From the NCBI GenBank assembly GCA_012976225.1, contig JAAVVG010000020.1:310001-374000 (forward strand): DNA of 64,000 bases, written 5' to 3'. A program made the position numbers and the translations under genes. Positions 12,791-24,384 of the stretch are shown in pieces. Source of the DNA: Golubevia sp. BC0850 (Eukaryota; Basidiomycota; Exobasidiomycetes; Golubeviales; Golubeviaceae). A model generated the notes under the pieces. That model was not told the origin of the DNA and did no database searches. It saw only the letters and a list, made by a program, of their open reading frames with translations. The first letter of the stretch is position 1, and each line of letters opens with the position of its first letter.

Positions 12791-15213
12791 ATGGCCTCCT
12801 CTATCCAGGATTCACTTTCAAAAGCAGCGGATGCTCTGCACCTTAACAGGGACAAATCACAGACGGGAGATGGCGAGAAAGGTGAGTAGAATAGAATACA
12901 ACGGGCAAAGATAAGAGAAGTTAGGTGTAGGAAGTCCGTCGAGTCATCTACCAACTCATCCTCTGCATTGGATAGCAAGAGTAAGAGTGCATTCACTGGA
13001 TAAGTTGAATCCCAATCTAACTCCTTTGATCTCTGATCTCCTCTCATTTTCCCTCCCTCCTCCTCTCTCTCTCTCTCTCTCTCTCTCGGTCCTCCTTCTC
13101 TGCCCCTTCCCTCTTCCTGCCAACTCGCAGTCTACATCGACGAAGTCTCTGGTTCCGATTCCACAGGAACAGGTTCTTCCACTTCACCTTTCTCATCACC
13201 ATCTGGGGCTTTATCTTTCCTATCCGGAAGACCAGGTTCGCTCTTCTGGAAGAAACCAGTAGAACAAGGTCAAGAAGTTCCAAAGGATCAAGATTCAAAT
13301 GGTTATACTCCAATCTCAGGTGCAGGTCTCAAAAAAGCAAAGAAAGCTTATGAAGCCGATTTGAAGAAAAAGGCAAAAGCAGCTGAAAAGGAACAGATGG
13401 GAGATTCTAAAGAAAAGGATGTTGGAGTCATGGATGAACAGAAATTGGCTGATAGTAAAAAGATCGTTTTGGAGGAACCAAAGGAAGAATCTAAGAAGGT
13501 TAGTGTAGAGGGAGAGAACCTAAGGTTGAGAGGAGGAGAAGGGAGGGAAGGATATCTTTCCTGCTCAATTCTCACAGGCAGGAAAGCTTTGTCGGTGTCG
13601 CTTTCTTCCTCTGAATACCTTTCATTGGAAACTTTCTCATCTTGACGATTTGATTTGATCTCTCTTTTCTCATTCCCCTTCCGCAGATCAAGCTTCGTGG
13701 AGCCGTCGCAGCTCGTGAAGCGGGAGAAAGAGTCAGAGTTTCAGGATGGGTTCATCGTCTGCGTAGTCAAAAGGGTTTGATGTTCATCATCATCAGAGAT
13801 GGAACCGGATACTTGCAATGTGTCTTAAGTGGGAAGCTTGTGAGTGTAGCCTTTTGAAAATCATCTCTTCCCTCCCCTCGATTGCTGACGCTTTTCCCAT
13901 CTTTCCCTCTCTCTCTTCAGATCCAAACCTACGACGCCTTAACTTTAACTCTAGAATCCACCATTGAACTTTCTGGAACTTTAAAAGCTTTGCCAGAAGG
14001 AAAATCAGCACCGGACAATCACGAATTGGTGGTAGATTTTTGGAAATGCATAGGAAAAGCACCTGGAGGAGATGAATCCTTTTCCAACAAAGTAGCAGAA
14101 TCAGCCGAACCTTCAACTCTAGCAGATTCTCGTCACCTTGTCATTCGTGGTGAAACCGCATCTTCGATTTTGAAAGTTAGATCCTCAGTTTTAAAAGCTT
14201 TTAGATCTCATTTCGATCATTTAGGTTTAATGGAAGTTACACCACCTTGCATGGTTCAAACTCAAGTCGAAGGAGGTGGTACACTTTTCGGTTTCGATTA
14301 TTATGGTTCTCCAGCTTATTTAACTCAAAGTTCTCAATTGTATTTGGAAACTTGTTTACCTAGTTTAGGAGATGTTTTCTGTGTTCAAGAAAGTTTTAGA
14401 GCTGAAAAAAGTCACACTAGAAGACATTTGAGTGAATATACTCATGTTGAAGCTGAGTTGGGTTTCTTGAGCTTTAAGGATCTGTTGGAACATTTGGAGG
14501 AAATCGTGAGTTGGCTGGGAAGAAGTGGAAAGCTGGAAGATGGTTAAGAGTGGAGAACTGACTTGTTGTTCCCCCCCCCCTTTCACGTCATCCTGAATCT
14601 CTAATCAAACCAGATCTGTGGAACTATCGATCGAGCTTTAGCAGATCCTCAAACCAAACAATTAATGTCACAACTCAATCCAGATTTCAAACCACCTTCA
14701 CGTCCTTTCATGAGAATGGATTACGTAGATGCAATTCAATGGTTAAACGAACATAAAATCGTAACTGATGAAGGAAAAGAACATGAAGTTGGAGATGACA
14801 TTGCAGAAGCAGCAGAAAGGAAAATGACAGATGCAATTGGAGTTCCAATTTTCCTTTGTAGATTCCCTAAAGAGATTAAATCTTTCTATATGAGTCGTTG
14901 TGGTTCTAAAGATGGATCTCAAGGTGATGAGGATAGATTTACTGAAAGTGTCGATGTTTTAATGCCTGGAGTTGGTGAAATCGTTGGTGGATCTATGAGA
15001 ATGAATGATCCTGATCAACTTTTGGAAGCTTATAAAGTTGAAGGTATTGATGCTAAACCTTATTATTGGTACACTGATCAGAGAAAATATGGTACTTGTG
15101 AACATGGTGGTTATGGTCTTGGATTGGAAAGGTTTTTGGCTTGGATGACTAACAGGTGGACTGTCAGGGAATGTTCTCTTTATCCAAGATGGACTGGAAG
15201 ATGTACTCCTTAA
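12791..15213 (+). CDS. DED81: Asparaginyl-tRNA synthetase, cytosolic
   Basis: Class IIb synthetase charging tRNA-Asn with asparagine. Five exons: 12791-12881, 13131-13498, 13687-13839, 13921-14505, 14614-15213; 598 residues. The N-terminal extension carries [15 protein letters not shown] and a Lys/Ala/Glu-rich coil, as in eukaryotic cytosolic AsnRS. The OB-fold anticodon domain follows ([25 protein letters not shown]). Class II motif 2 is seen at [21 protein letters not shown] and motif 3 at [13 protein letters not shown]. The end, [12 protein letters not shown], is the AsnRS ending, which separates it from AspRS and LysRS. Pyrimidine-ending codons shift from C toward T along the long exons. 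Intron 1 holds a CT repeat, and intron 4 a run of about 10 C. Confidence 0.95.
13063..13087. repeat. CT dinucleotide repeat
   Basis: About 12 CT units in intron 1 of the asparaginyl-tRNA synthetase gene, serving as an extended polypyrimidine tract. Confidence 0.9.
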
Positions 15214-16766
15214 GAAACCCATTGGAGCTAGACTCTCTCTGCTCTTTCTTCTGGTTTTGAAACATCTTTCGCATTAATTCATTTTTTATACTTTATTTTG
15301 AACATCTATTTCTTCTCCTCTTTACCCGACTCTTCTCTTTCTCTCTGTCTTCAACGTCAATCGCTTGCCACTTCCCAAAAATAAAAGATGTAGAGCCATC
15401 AGACTTAACAAACTAGATACAAAAAGTGAGACTCGAAGATATTGAAAACAAAGTACACAATCGACTTCTTGCTTGGAAGATACAGCTTTGAGTCATGGTG
15501 TCAAAGGACAAAAAAAGGGGGATGGAGAGTTCCTCCGCAATCGCATCTTCAGCACGGCGGGACACAATTTGCAATTCGTTTTCGGTTTATTTTCTTTTCA
15601 AATCGTCAATGCATCAAACGAGACCAAGGAGACTGGTCGGCGTAGGTCGAGTGGAAACGACAGGAAGACAGGGTGGCGGGGATTGGTTGCGGCAAGTCTC
15701 GTTGTACGACTCCTCCAAAAGTCCGTTCGTTTGTGAAGGCTCTTTCCAAGTTCAACGTGAGTTCGACCGCTTTTGAAAGCCAATTGACGAAACAAACGAA
15801 GGAAAGTTTAAGATTTCTACGAACTGAGATTCGGAGACGCAATCTAGAAGTGTTTACGCAGTGTTGGAAAACTGGTCGGTCGACCAGCGATCTTTAGAGG
15901 GTGCACGCCCCTTCCCTCCTTCCTCCCGCTATTCGAAAGTGGTACTGACCGTGATCCCAGGGAAACTTGATAGTGGCTGTACCTGGGGATACAGCAGACG
16001 ACCTATAGTCTCCTAAGGTCTTGTTATTGGTGGTTCATTTGCGTTCTGAGACGGGCGGTTTAGAGTAAAGGTTTGTTACGTATATTTGGTTCGAGGGTAA
16101 GAAGGATACAACAAAGATTGTGGGCTCTTGAGCGAGCGAGGCTGGAATGTCAGGGGACGCGGAATGCGGGAGGGATAGTCTCAAAGGGAAACGATATCGA
16201 CAACAATTTAGACACCGGCATGAGATCTGGGGGAAACAAGAACAACATAGGGGGGAATAAGGTAACCTAAAGAGGAATAGTGGGATAGAGGCGGTGCGAG
16301 GCGGAGACGATGGAAGTACGTAGTTGAGTCTCTAATAGACGCAGAAATGGTTCAGGGAAATGCGAGACGAGATTTCAATTTCTCCAACACGCAGCGACCG
16401 GATCTATACTTTTTGAATCTTCCGTGGGCTGGTGATCTAGACTCACATCCAAAAAGCACCCTAGCGTTATCAATTTGGTTCTCGAACCCTTCTGGATTCC
16501 AATCTTTCCTCCATAAGATCTTCTCGTCCTGATCGAGTTGAAGTTGCGGGGGAACTCTTGTGGGGGAAAGGTTGGGGTAGGTCAGAGACGGGACGAGAGC
16601 GAGAAGAGAGAAAAGGTATAAGTAGTCGACCATTCCCGCTCAATCCTTCTTCTTTTCCCCCATCATAAAGCTTTTCCTCTTTTCTCTTCAACCTACTTCT
16701 TCCTCCTACCTCCCACCTTCAAGCCTTCTCCCCTCTCTCACCCCCCTCTCTCTCTTCTCTTCAAAC
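15214..16766. other. Long gene-free region, promoter of sugar permease
   Basis: At 1.55 kb this is the longest stretch without a supported gene. Several overlapping frames of 60-94 codons are open on both strands between 15.44 and 15.90 kb, but none shows a family motif or coherent splicing. The last 130 bases before 16767 are a CT-rich leader, common upstream of highly expressed fungal genes. A noncoding transcript cannot be excluded. Confidence 0.4.
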
Positions 16767-18426
16767 ATGGCTGGCGGTGCTCCCATCCACACATCTCTCC
16801 AAGCTTCCACAACAATCTCTCGTAGAGTCTACTGGGTTGCTTTCGCCTTGGTCACCTCTCTCTTCTTCCTCTGGGGTTTTTCTTACGGTTTACTTGACGT
16901 TCTCAACAAGCATTTCCAGACGGTTTTCGGAATCACCAAGCTTCAGTCGACGGGACTTCAAGCCACTTACTTTGGAGCTTATTTGGTCTGGTCCTACCCA
17001 GCTGGTCTCATCATGAGCAAGTGGGGATACAAGAAAGGAATCTACATGGGTCTGGCTCTCTATTCGACTGGGTGAGTGCGCGATTGAGAAAGTTCGTCGA
17101 CGTGTGAAAGGTATGCTCGAACTGACTCCCCATTTTCTCTATGTTCTCTTATCAGTGCCATTCTCTTCTGGCCTATGGCTCACTTTGAGACTTTTGGAGG
17201 ATTCTGTGGAGCCACTTTCGTCATCGGATGCGGTCTTGCCACTCTCGAGGTCGCTGCCAACTCTTACGTCGCCGTTCTGGGAAGGAATCCAAAGGAGGCT
17301 GCTTTCTTACTCAACTTCGCTCAATCCTTCAATGGTCTAGCTGCATTCACTGGTCCTCTCATGGCTTCCAACCTCTTCTTCAAGGGAGCAAACGCGCACA
17401 GTCTAACTAACGTTCAATACGTCTACCTCGCCGTCGCCATCTTGGGAGCCATCGTTGCTGTCGCCTTCTACCTCTGCCCTCTTCCAGAAATCTCAGAATC
17501 AACTCTTCAAGCCAGGCTAGCCGCAGACGGAATGGCCTCCAAGAAGCCTCTCTGGAAACGTCATCACACCACTCTAGGATTCGTCACCCAACTCTTCTAC
17601 GTCGGAGCTCAAGTCGCCACTGCCTCTTTCGTCCTCAACTTGGCCACCGAATGCAAAAACCCTTTCTCATCCGAGGAGGCTTCAAGACTTTTCGGTTACA
17701 TGCAGATCACCTTCATGGTCGCCAGATTCGTCTCCACTGCTCTTCTCAAGTTCGTCGAGCCAACGATTCTTTTGGGAACCTACGGACTTCTAGCTTCTGC
17801 TTTGATGGTCGGAGTGGCTACTAGTGACACCCGTGCTGGAGTCTACATGCTCTTCGGAATCTTCTTCTTTGAATCTACCATGTGAGTACTCGAGCTTGCT
17901 TGACCTATCGCTTCTTCTTCGACCTCGAATCACTGACTGTACAATCTTCGTTCTCTTGTCCCTTCTTCCTGCTCTCTCTTCCTTTAAGGTACCCAACCAT
18001 CTTCACCACTGCCACCTCCAACACTGGAGCTTTAGCCAAGCGTGCCTCTGCTCTACTGGTCATGGGAGTCGCTGGAGGAGCTGCTTTCCCTCCGATGCAA
18101 GGGTGAGTAATAGTTTGGTTCTCTCTCTTACACATTCAGTCAAATAATCGAATGTTGACTGATCAACCTTCTTTACTTTCTTCTTCAGAGCCGTAGCCGA
18201 TGCTACATCGACACACACCTCCTACTTCATCTCCTTCATGGGTTTCGTCGTCGTAACCCTCTACGGATACGGATACTACATCCACAAGAGATGGTTCGAC
18301 ACCGAGACCAGGGATCAAGTCCAAGATCATGAGAACTCCTCATCTCGCCCAGAGAGCATTCAGACTCCCATCGACGAAAAGAAGGAGTTCGACGGAGCCA
18401 CTCCAATCAGCACCCTCACCTACTAA
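16767..18426 (+). CDS. MFS sugar permease, FucP (fucose/glucose/galactose:H+) family
   Basis: Four exons: 16767-17071, 17156-17881, 17989-18102, 18189-18426; 460 residues. Twelve hydrophobic segments are expected, and the FHS-family signatures are present: the first helix FFLWGFSYGLLDVLNKHFQ, GAYLVWSYPAGLIMSKWGYK after helix 2, LEVAANSYVAVLG and NFAQSFNGL in the middle. The C-terminal tail is hydrophilic and acidic. Homologues import L-fucose or hexoses with protons at the plasma membrane; the substrate is not certain. Codon choice is rich in C-ending codons and the leader is CT-rich, both suggesting strong expression. All splice sites match GTGAGT/CAG except a TAAG acceptor for exon 3. Confidence 0.92.
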
Positions 18427-18922
18427 TTCTCAATAATTCCACCTTTTTGATCTTCAATTCTTCTTCATCTGCTTCACTTATATCACTCACATTTTCCACG
18501 CTGTTCTCATCTCTCACCTCTCACGCACACACGACCATTCAATCTCTAGGCTTTTGCTATTCGTCACCTCCAACTAGATCATCCATTCTGTTGTATAGAT
18601 AGAACCACTAAAATTACAATCGAGCCCAATCGCAAAAGATTGTTCCAATCCACAACCTGCTCTTGCGGACAGTTCGACTACTCCCAACTACTCTGAGCTC
18701 TCTGTGTTCCAATGGTTCAGGTGCGCTTTGAAAGTTGACGGAGCGAGGTGGTCCGAGCAACACTGAATTATATGACCTCAGTCCAACATTTCGAGGCACT
18801 TCGAAAAGTCGCGTTTCTCACGAGCAAACAAGGAGTAGCATCGGTGTTTCTCTCGGGAGTGTGTCATACATAAGGAGGGCTTGAATGGATCCTTCTTCTA
18901 CTTTCCCCCAGATTCACTCAAA
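18427..18922. promoter_or_regulatory. Intergenic region upstream of SDR gene
   Basis: About 500 bases holding the permease 3' end and the promoter of the dehydrogenase. No gene or repeat is seen. Confidence 0.3.
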
Positions 18923-20485
18923 ATGGCACCTCCACCTTCAGTCAAACAGACCCACTGCGATGGTCCTGGATTGTTATCATCGACCACTCCTTGGTGAGTG
19001 AAGAACTGGAAGAGAAAGAAGGTACTTTCTCGAGAATCTCTGCTCACCTACCCCGCATGCTCTTCCTCTCGATATTCTTCTCAATGTTCAGGTGGTTCTT
19101 AACTCAGAAGTATAAGATGTACTTTGATGAATTCCCAAGTAAGTGGAACTCGAGAGAAAGGACTCTCAAGCCTTTCTGAAGAGCTTTCGCTCATCTCCCT
19201 GTTCCCTCTCTATTTTGTCCCTCAAAAGACTCCTACGATCTCCCACCAAAGATCGATCTGACAGGAAGATGGGCTATAGTTTCAGGATCTAACTCCGGAA
19301 TTGGAGCTGCCTGTGCCAAGACTCTGGCTTCATGGGGATGCAATTTGATTCTAGCTTGCCGAAACCCTCCACCTCATGAAGATCATCCAGACAAAGTCAT
19401 CGAAGAGATCAGACAGCATCTAGAAGATTCTCAGTGTGGTTCAAACCCAGAGATGGAATGGTGGGAAATCGACTATGCAAAGATGGATTCAGTCAGAGCG
19501 CTTGGGAAAAGATGGTTAGAGACTGGCAGGACTTTGGATTATCTTTTCAACAACGCCGGATTATCCGTTGAAAAAGTGTAAGTTTTGAGCTTTGCTCTTT
19601 CTTTAGCTTGATGAACTTCTTGGGGACTAACTTTTTCACCCCTCTTCAACACAGGATCAAAACTACAGATGGATTCGAACTCACTCATCAGGTCAACTTC
19701 TTGAGTCACTGTCTTTTGACTTTCATCATTTTACCTTCAATGAAGTCTTCGAGAGCTCCAAGAATCGTCAACACTTGTTCGGCTTTCCATAATGGTGGGA
19801 ACCTCGACTTCAACAATTTCAATAACGAGAAAAGGACTTCTATCGGACTGCAAGGAGTTCAAATGTATTGCGACTCGAAGCTTCAACATATGATGTTCAC
19901 CAGAGAACTGCAATCTAGACTCAGCAGATCTGAAGATTACCGCCATGTGATTGTTAATGGGATTCATCCTGGCTTCGTAGGTGAGTTTCAAAAAGCGAGG
20001 GGTAGGAATTTAAAAATTTGCGGAGAGCCTTTGCACTTCTTCCCCCCTCACCCCCTCTCCATTTTGATCTTTGCTGACTGAGACCCACTCTCCTGGTCCC
20101 TCAATCTCTCTTCTCAGCCTCCAACATTTGGAACAATCCAACAATTAAAGCTCTCCCTTGGTTCTTACAAGCTGGTCTAAATTCCCTACTCTCCTCAAGA
20201 GCCATCACTACTCATCAAGGAAGTATGGCAATGATTTACTCAGCTCTGGATAAAGATCTCGGATTCTCAGAAGAAGAATTGGAGAGGAATGGATATCCTT
20301 CAGTTGGAGAATCTTATCAGAGGGGAGGCAAGTATGTGAATCGCATTACAGAGTTCGAAGCTCGACCGGAAGTGAATGACGTCCTAGCTAGAGCTAGGTT
20401 ATGGCAGAGAGTGGTCGAAGATGTGAAAGCTGAGAAGGATGGTAGGATGAAGAGTTTACCTGGACATCCGGAGGGGTTGGCGTAA
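18923..20485 (+). CDS. Short-chain dehydrogenase/reductase
   Basis: Five exons: 18923-18993, 19092-19138, 19229-19577, 19655-19980, 20118-20485; 386 residues. A Rossmann NAD(P)-binding motif is seen near residue 50 (SGSNSGIGAA), then NNAG and the catalytic YCDSK (YxxxK). The architecture (about 40 extra residues at the N-terminus, WW-domain-oxidoreductase/retinol-dehydrogenase-like core, long C-terminal segment) fits the large fungal group of uncharacterised lipid- or ketone-reducing SDRs. The small first two exons (71 and 47 nt) are supported by keeping the frame from MAPPP into LTGRWAIVSG. The substrate is unknown. Confidence 0.88.
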
Positions 20486-20727
20486 TTAGAATGGATTTGT
20501 TGATGCTTATTTATATTATTTTGAATCGTGATAAGGCGAGGTGTAAAAAAAAGTAGGGGAAACACACTTCTTGACAAGTCGAGTGACGTCATGACGATGC
20601 GAATGAAATGCACAAGTTAACATCCAAACGCTCAAAACTAAATAGAGATCAAAACATAGATAACCTTCGTAGGTTGAGCAATGGAAGAGTTCTGGAGATG
20701 AAAAGTAGCTGTGCATTTACAAACGGT

Positions 20728-21415
20728 TTACAGCTTCCCCTTGACAACAACGTCAACCTTAGTATGAGTTCCTGAGATAGTCTTCTTGATCCTCCCACCA
20801 TCTGGCCCTTTGATGGTAAAGATATCAGTCTGAATCACCGCCAGAGTCTTTCCAACTGACAAGACTTTATTCTCGATTTCGATCCAAGATCCGACTGGAG
20901 TTGCAGCTAAATAGAGAACTTGAAGGCTTTGAGAGACTCCAGTGCTTTGCCATGAGCTACCTATATCTAGAGGCGAGTGTAGCCACATCTATAAGATATG
21001 TGCGAACAGAGAAACTGAGAAGGCATAAGCGAAGATAGAGGACACTGCAGCGGAGTCCTTCCCTTCGACTCTTCGAGCGATGAGCGAGAGCGTCTCCTTG
21101 ACTGTTGGCTACCTTACTCACACAGAAACTGGAGAACAAGTCGACCATGGTAGCTACAGCCCCCCCATGAACATTTGAAGATCCATTATCTAGATTCTCT
21201 TGGTTTTGCATCCGGAAGATGGCAACTCCTTTTCCGTCCACTCGATCAGCCTCGATCAACTTCAAAAATGAGTTATTGAAAGCAGAACTGAATCCCGAGA
21301 GCTTCGAGGCCCTCTGTTCCATTAGTTTTTTAGCTGAGGCAACTTCTGGCAGAGCTGGAGCTGGCATTGTGTGGTGTTGGTAGGAAAGATGATGAAGGAG
21401 ATGAGATTCACTCAT
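20728..21415 (-). CDS. Hotdog-fold acyl-CoA thioesterase (ACOT13/PaaI-like)
   Basis: Two exons, 21122-21415 and 20728-20988; about 184 residues (168 if it starts at the inner Met at 21367). The hotdog helix motif NVHGGAVATMVDLFSSF contains the HGG of ACOT13-type thioesterases. After splicing, LQVLYLAATPVGSWIEIENKV is the typical second half of the fold. Such enzymes hydrolyse medium- or long-chain acyl-CoA, often in mitochondria. The N-terminus has no strong targeting signal. The gene is divergent from the DUF3431 gene, with only 104 bases between the starts. Confidence 0.85.
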
Positions 21416-21519
21416 GACAGAGAGGACCTTGCTTGCAGGCGCTGCAGCTCTGTCCGCCACCCACCACAACCGCCCCAATCGACATTGATTCGGAATCAAC
21501 GGAATCAATGCAGTAGAGT
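21416..21519. promoter_or_regulatory. Short bidirectional promoter
   Basis: Only 104 bases separate the thioesterase and DUF3431 start codons, so both must initiate from this segment or from within each other's 5' ends. Confidence 0.45.
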
Positions 21520-23645
21520 ATGTGGACATCATCAAAGCCAAAGAAATTGAAATCGGATTATGATTTAGAGAAAAGGGAAAGAGGTGATAAACAGCACCTA
21601 CACCTTCTACCTCTGCCTTCATCATCATCATCATCTTCCTCAACTTTCTCTAAACGATCCCTTTCATCTTCACGTTCAACCTTTTCAGTTCGGTTTAAGC
21701 ATCTACCAAGAGCTCAACAATACCTTTTCCTTTGGATTCCAATCCTGATCTTCTTGACTCTAATCCACCAACTCATAACTCATGACATTCTAGTCATTAG
21801 ACCCTCTCACTCCTCTCTCTCAAATTCGGATCTTTTACGTTTGAAGTTCAATAACCCAGACTCGCCAACTCATGATGGTGCTCATAAATCAGATTCAGAT
21901 TTATCCTCGAATTCAATCTCTAAAATCAACAACTTCCCTCCTCCGACTAAATTAGACATCGTAATCTCCTTTTATGATCAAGATCTTATCTCCTTAGATT
22001 ACAGTCTTCAAAATATCAGAAAGGTACTTCAATCGAAGGGTGATTACAAGTACAAGAGTAATGAGATTAGAACTATCATTTATTCAAAGAGTGACAAAGT
22101 CAAACCTGAAGATCTCAGGTTGTACATTGGAGTAGAAGCCGTCATTCAATTGCCTAATACAGGTAGAGAAGGTGGAACTTATTTGGAACATATTTTGGAG
22201 GAATATGGCTATGATGGGAAATATGGAGGAGCTGGAGGTGGGAGTAGCAGATTGGGAGGATTGAGTGATCATACTTTGTTTGTTCAAAGTCATCTAGAGT
22301 GAGTAGCTATCTGAAATGAAGTGGCTAGAATTATAATCGCTTTGAAGCAAGGAGAAGTGGGAGAAATTGGATGTGCAAGGGACTTGCCAGGCAACAGATT
22401 GAGGTGGACCTCGATTCTCATCTTCTCCTTCTTCTTCTTCGATCCTTTCGCCCGTGACCTTTCATTGTTCTCGACACCAGATATCCTTGGACAGCTCTAC
22501 GTCGTCTAAAGCTTCTGTCCCCATCCACTGGTTTCTTGAGTCTGGTAAGTAAAGCCTCATCCCTTCTAATCGACACCCTCCCAATCCTTTCCCTTTCTCT
22601 CGACCTCCCGGCAAGTGCAACACTTTCAAAAGTATTCTTCCACTAACCGCTCTCCCATCCTTTGTTTCTGTCCAACCTCCTGTCGTCTCATCTCTGAAGG
22701 GAACCTACGGTCTAACAAGATGCGGTTCAGACGTGAGGAAACGTCCAGATCAGAACTTCCCTGATTTTGGTAGGGTTTTCGAATTTTTCAGAGGGAAAGC
22801 CTGTCCGGTTTTGGAAGGGGAAGAGGGAGAACAAGTGGTGAGTCACAAATTGGATAGGAGATCCATTGGCCCTGTATGCGTCTCTCATCTCCTTATTTCT
22901 GTGTCTGACTTCAAGATGACATATCGAGGTCAATTCGCAGCTTCTAAAGAAAGGATCTTGGCAAATTCTAAGGAGAAGTACAGTCAACTTTATTATTGGT
23001 TGAGTGTGAGTTTAGATTTTGAAGAAGAAGAAGAATTTGCTTCTCGAGCTGCTATTTTCTCCTTTTCTCAACTTTGGAGCTTTGAGCTACTGTATATTCA
23101 TGGGAATTTCCAAAAGCCTTGGTTTCTTTTTCCTTTTGCTGACTCGTTCTTCTGACGTCTCGTCTCGGTCTGCCTCTCCCATTTCATCTCGACTAATCTC
23201 ATCAAACAGAATCCACCTGAACCTACCCTGAAGTAGTGAGTCCCATTCTACTAGGGAACAATTTTACAAGAAAAGCAAGAATTGTCTCTAACTCTCAGTC
23301 TTGTGTACTTCTCCATTACCTCCGCACCTTCTCCCGTTCCTCCTCAGCCCCGCTCCCTCACTTCAAATAGAATCCTCCCCTTCCAATCCTCTATTCGGTC
23401 ACACTCTAGAGAGATCCTGGGGACTCATCTTCAACTGCGCTGGAGTGGGTTCCAGCTCTTCTCCTGAACTAACTTCTCAAGATCCAAACTCGGAGCCAAA
23501 TTTAGCTAGAAGCTGTGGAGATGGGTTTTTTGCTTGGGCCAATCGCTGGAAAGGTGGACAGTGTCAATGCTATGACAAAGTGGAAGAAGACCGGAAGGAA
23601 ACGGCAGGAGGAGGAATGGTTGGGATGGGAGGGGGTTTGTATTGA
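21520..23645 (+). CDS. DUF3431 family membrane protein
   Basis: Five exons: 21520-22298, 22481-22544, 22700-23005, 23210-23235 and 23348-23645; 490 residues. One membrane segment near residue 70 (LFLWIPILIFLTLIHQLI) makes it a type II protein. The lumenal part shows the DUF3431 pattern: LDIVISFYDQDL, then PNTGREGGTYLEHI, DHTLFVQSH, YPWTALRRL and a C-terminal LERSWGLIFNC. The family resembles Golgi glycosyltransferases in layout but has no proven function that I can name. The 26-nt fourth exon is needed to keep the frame. Before the membrane segment there is a poly-Ser stretch. Confidence 0.85.
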
Positions 23646-24384
23646 CAAGGAAATAGACTTCGAAGGATGTATGCTGTACATAGTGAAGGGAATTCTGGAA
23701 TGTTTTAGTTCTTCCTCGTCGTAGAAATTGAGGTCTGTCTCGATCTGATCGAGGAGCGCTTTTCTAGAAGAACGCTCACTTCCAGAGAGAGAGGGTGTTG
23801 GAAAGTGGAGTTGAAGGTAGAAAGTGAGATCCGATGATTATCGTTGGAAAGAAAGTCCAGCGGAATACTATAGAAGCATAGCTATGGCTTCCAGACCTAT
23901 TTCGAGGCTTCTAGAAGCGGGAGGGAGGGACTCGAGGAGGTGAGTTGGAAGTTGCAGTTGACGGCCAGTCACACGTCGAAGCAGAAAGTAACGAATGAAA
24001 CTTTTAGAGAGACTTTGCAAATAGATGCAGAGCAAAAAAAAAAGAAGAAAAAAAAAGAGTGAAGATGGGTGTATCAGATGCATCGAAGCTTAGTAAGTCT
24101 CGAGAGAAAATTGTAAGAGAAAAGAAAGACGAGTGAACTTGAATTGGGCAAATTGAGAGCGACCCTCCCATTCTCCTTTCTGTACTCTGAATCCCCCGAA
24201 AGGATTCAGTAATCTCAAAAGGTCAAATTTAGTCCAGTCCCTTTCCTCAGAAGATCTGGAAGGAGCGATTAAAGAAGTTTTGCACATAAACAATTAATTT
24301 TACATTCGCTGCTGTTCTAACACCCCACTCAGCATCTATCAACCAAATTCATCAAGCATCTACCCTCCATCTTTGTAAACCTTT
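23646..24384. other. Convergent 3' intergenic region
   Basis: About 740 bases between the DUF3431 stop and the uS4m stop. It is purine-rich in parts (an A/G tract near 24035-24060). No gene is supported. Confidence 0.35.

Noticed and set aside
14570-14580. Poly-C run
   Set aside because: Lies in an intron polypyrimidine tract; no further meaning.
15598-15897. Overlapping frames on both strands
   Set aside because: No motif, no consistent splice sites and no codon bias; kept only as a low-interest observation.
16080-16100. GGTTCGAGGGT resembling a tRNA B box
   Set aside because: The B box lacks the final CC, and no A box or acceptor stem fits around it.
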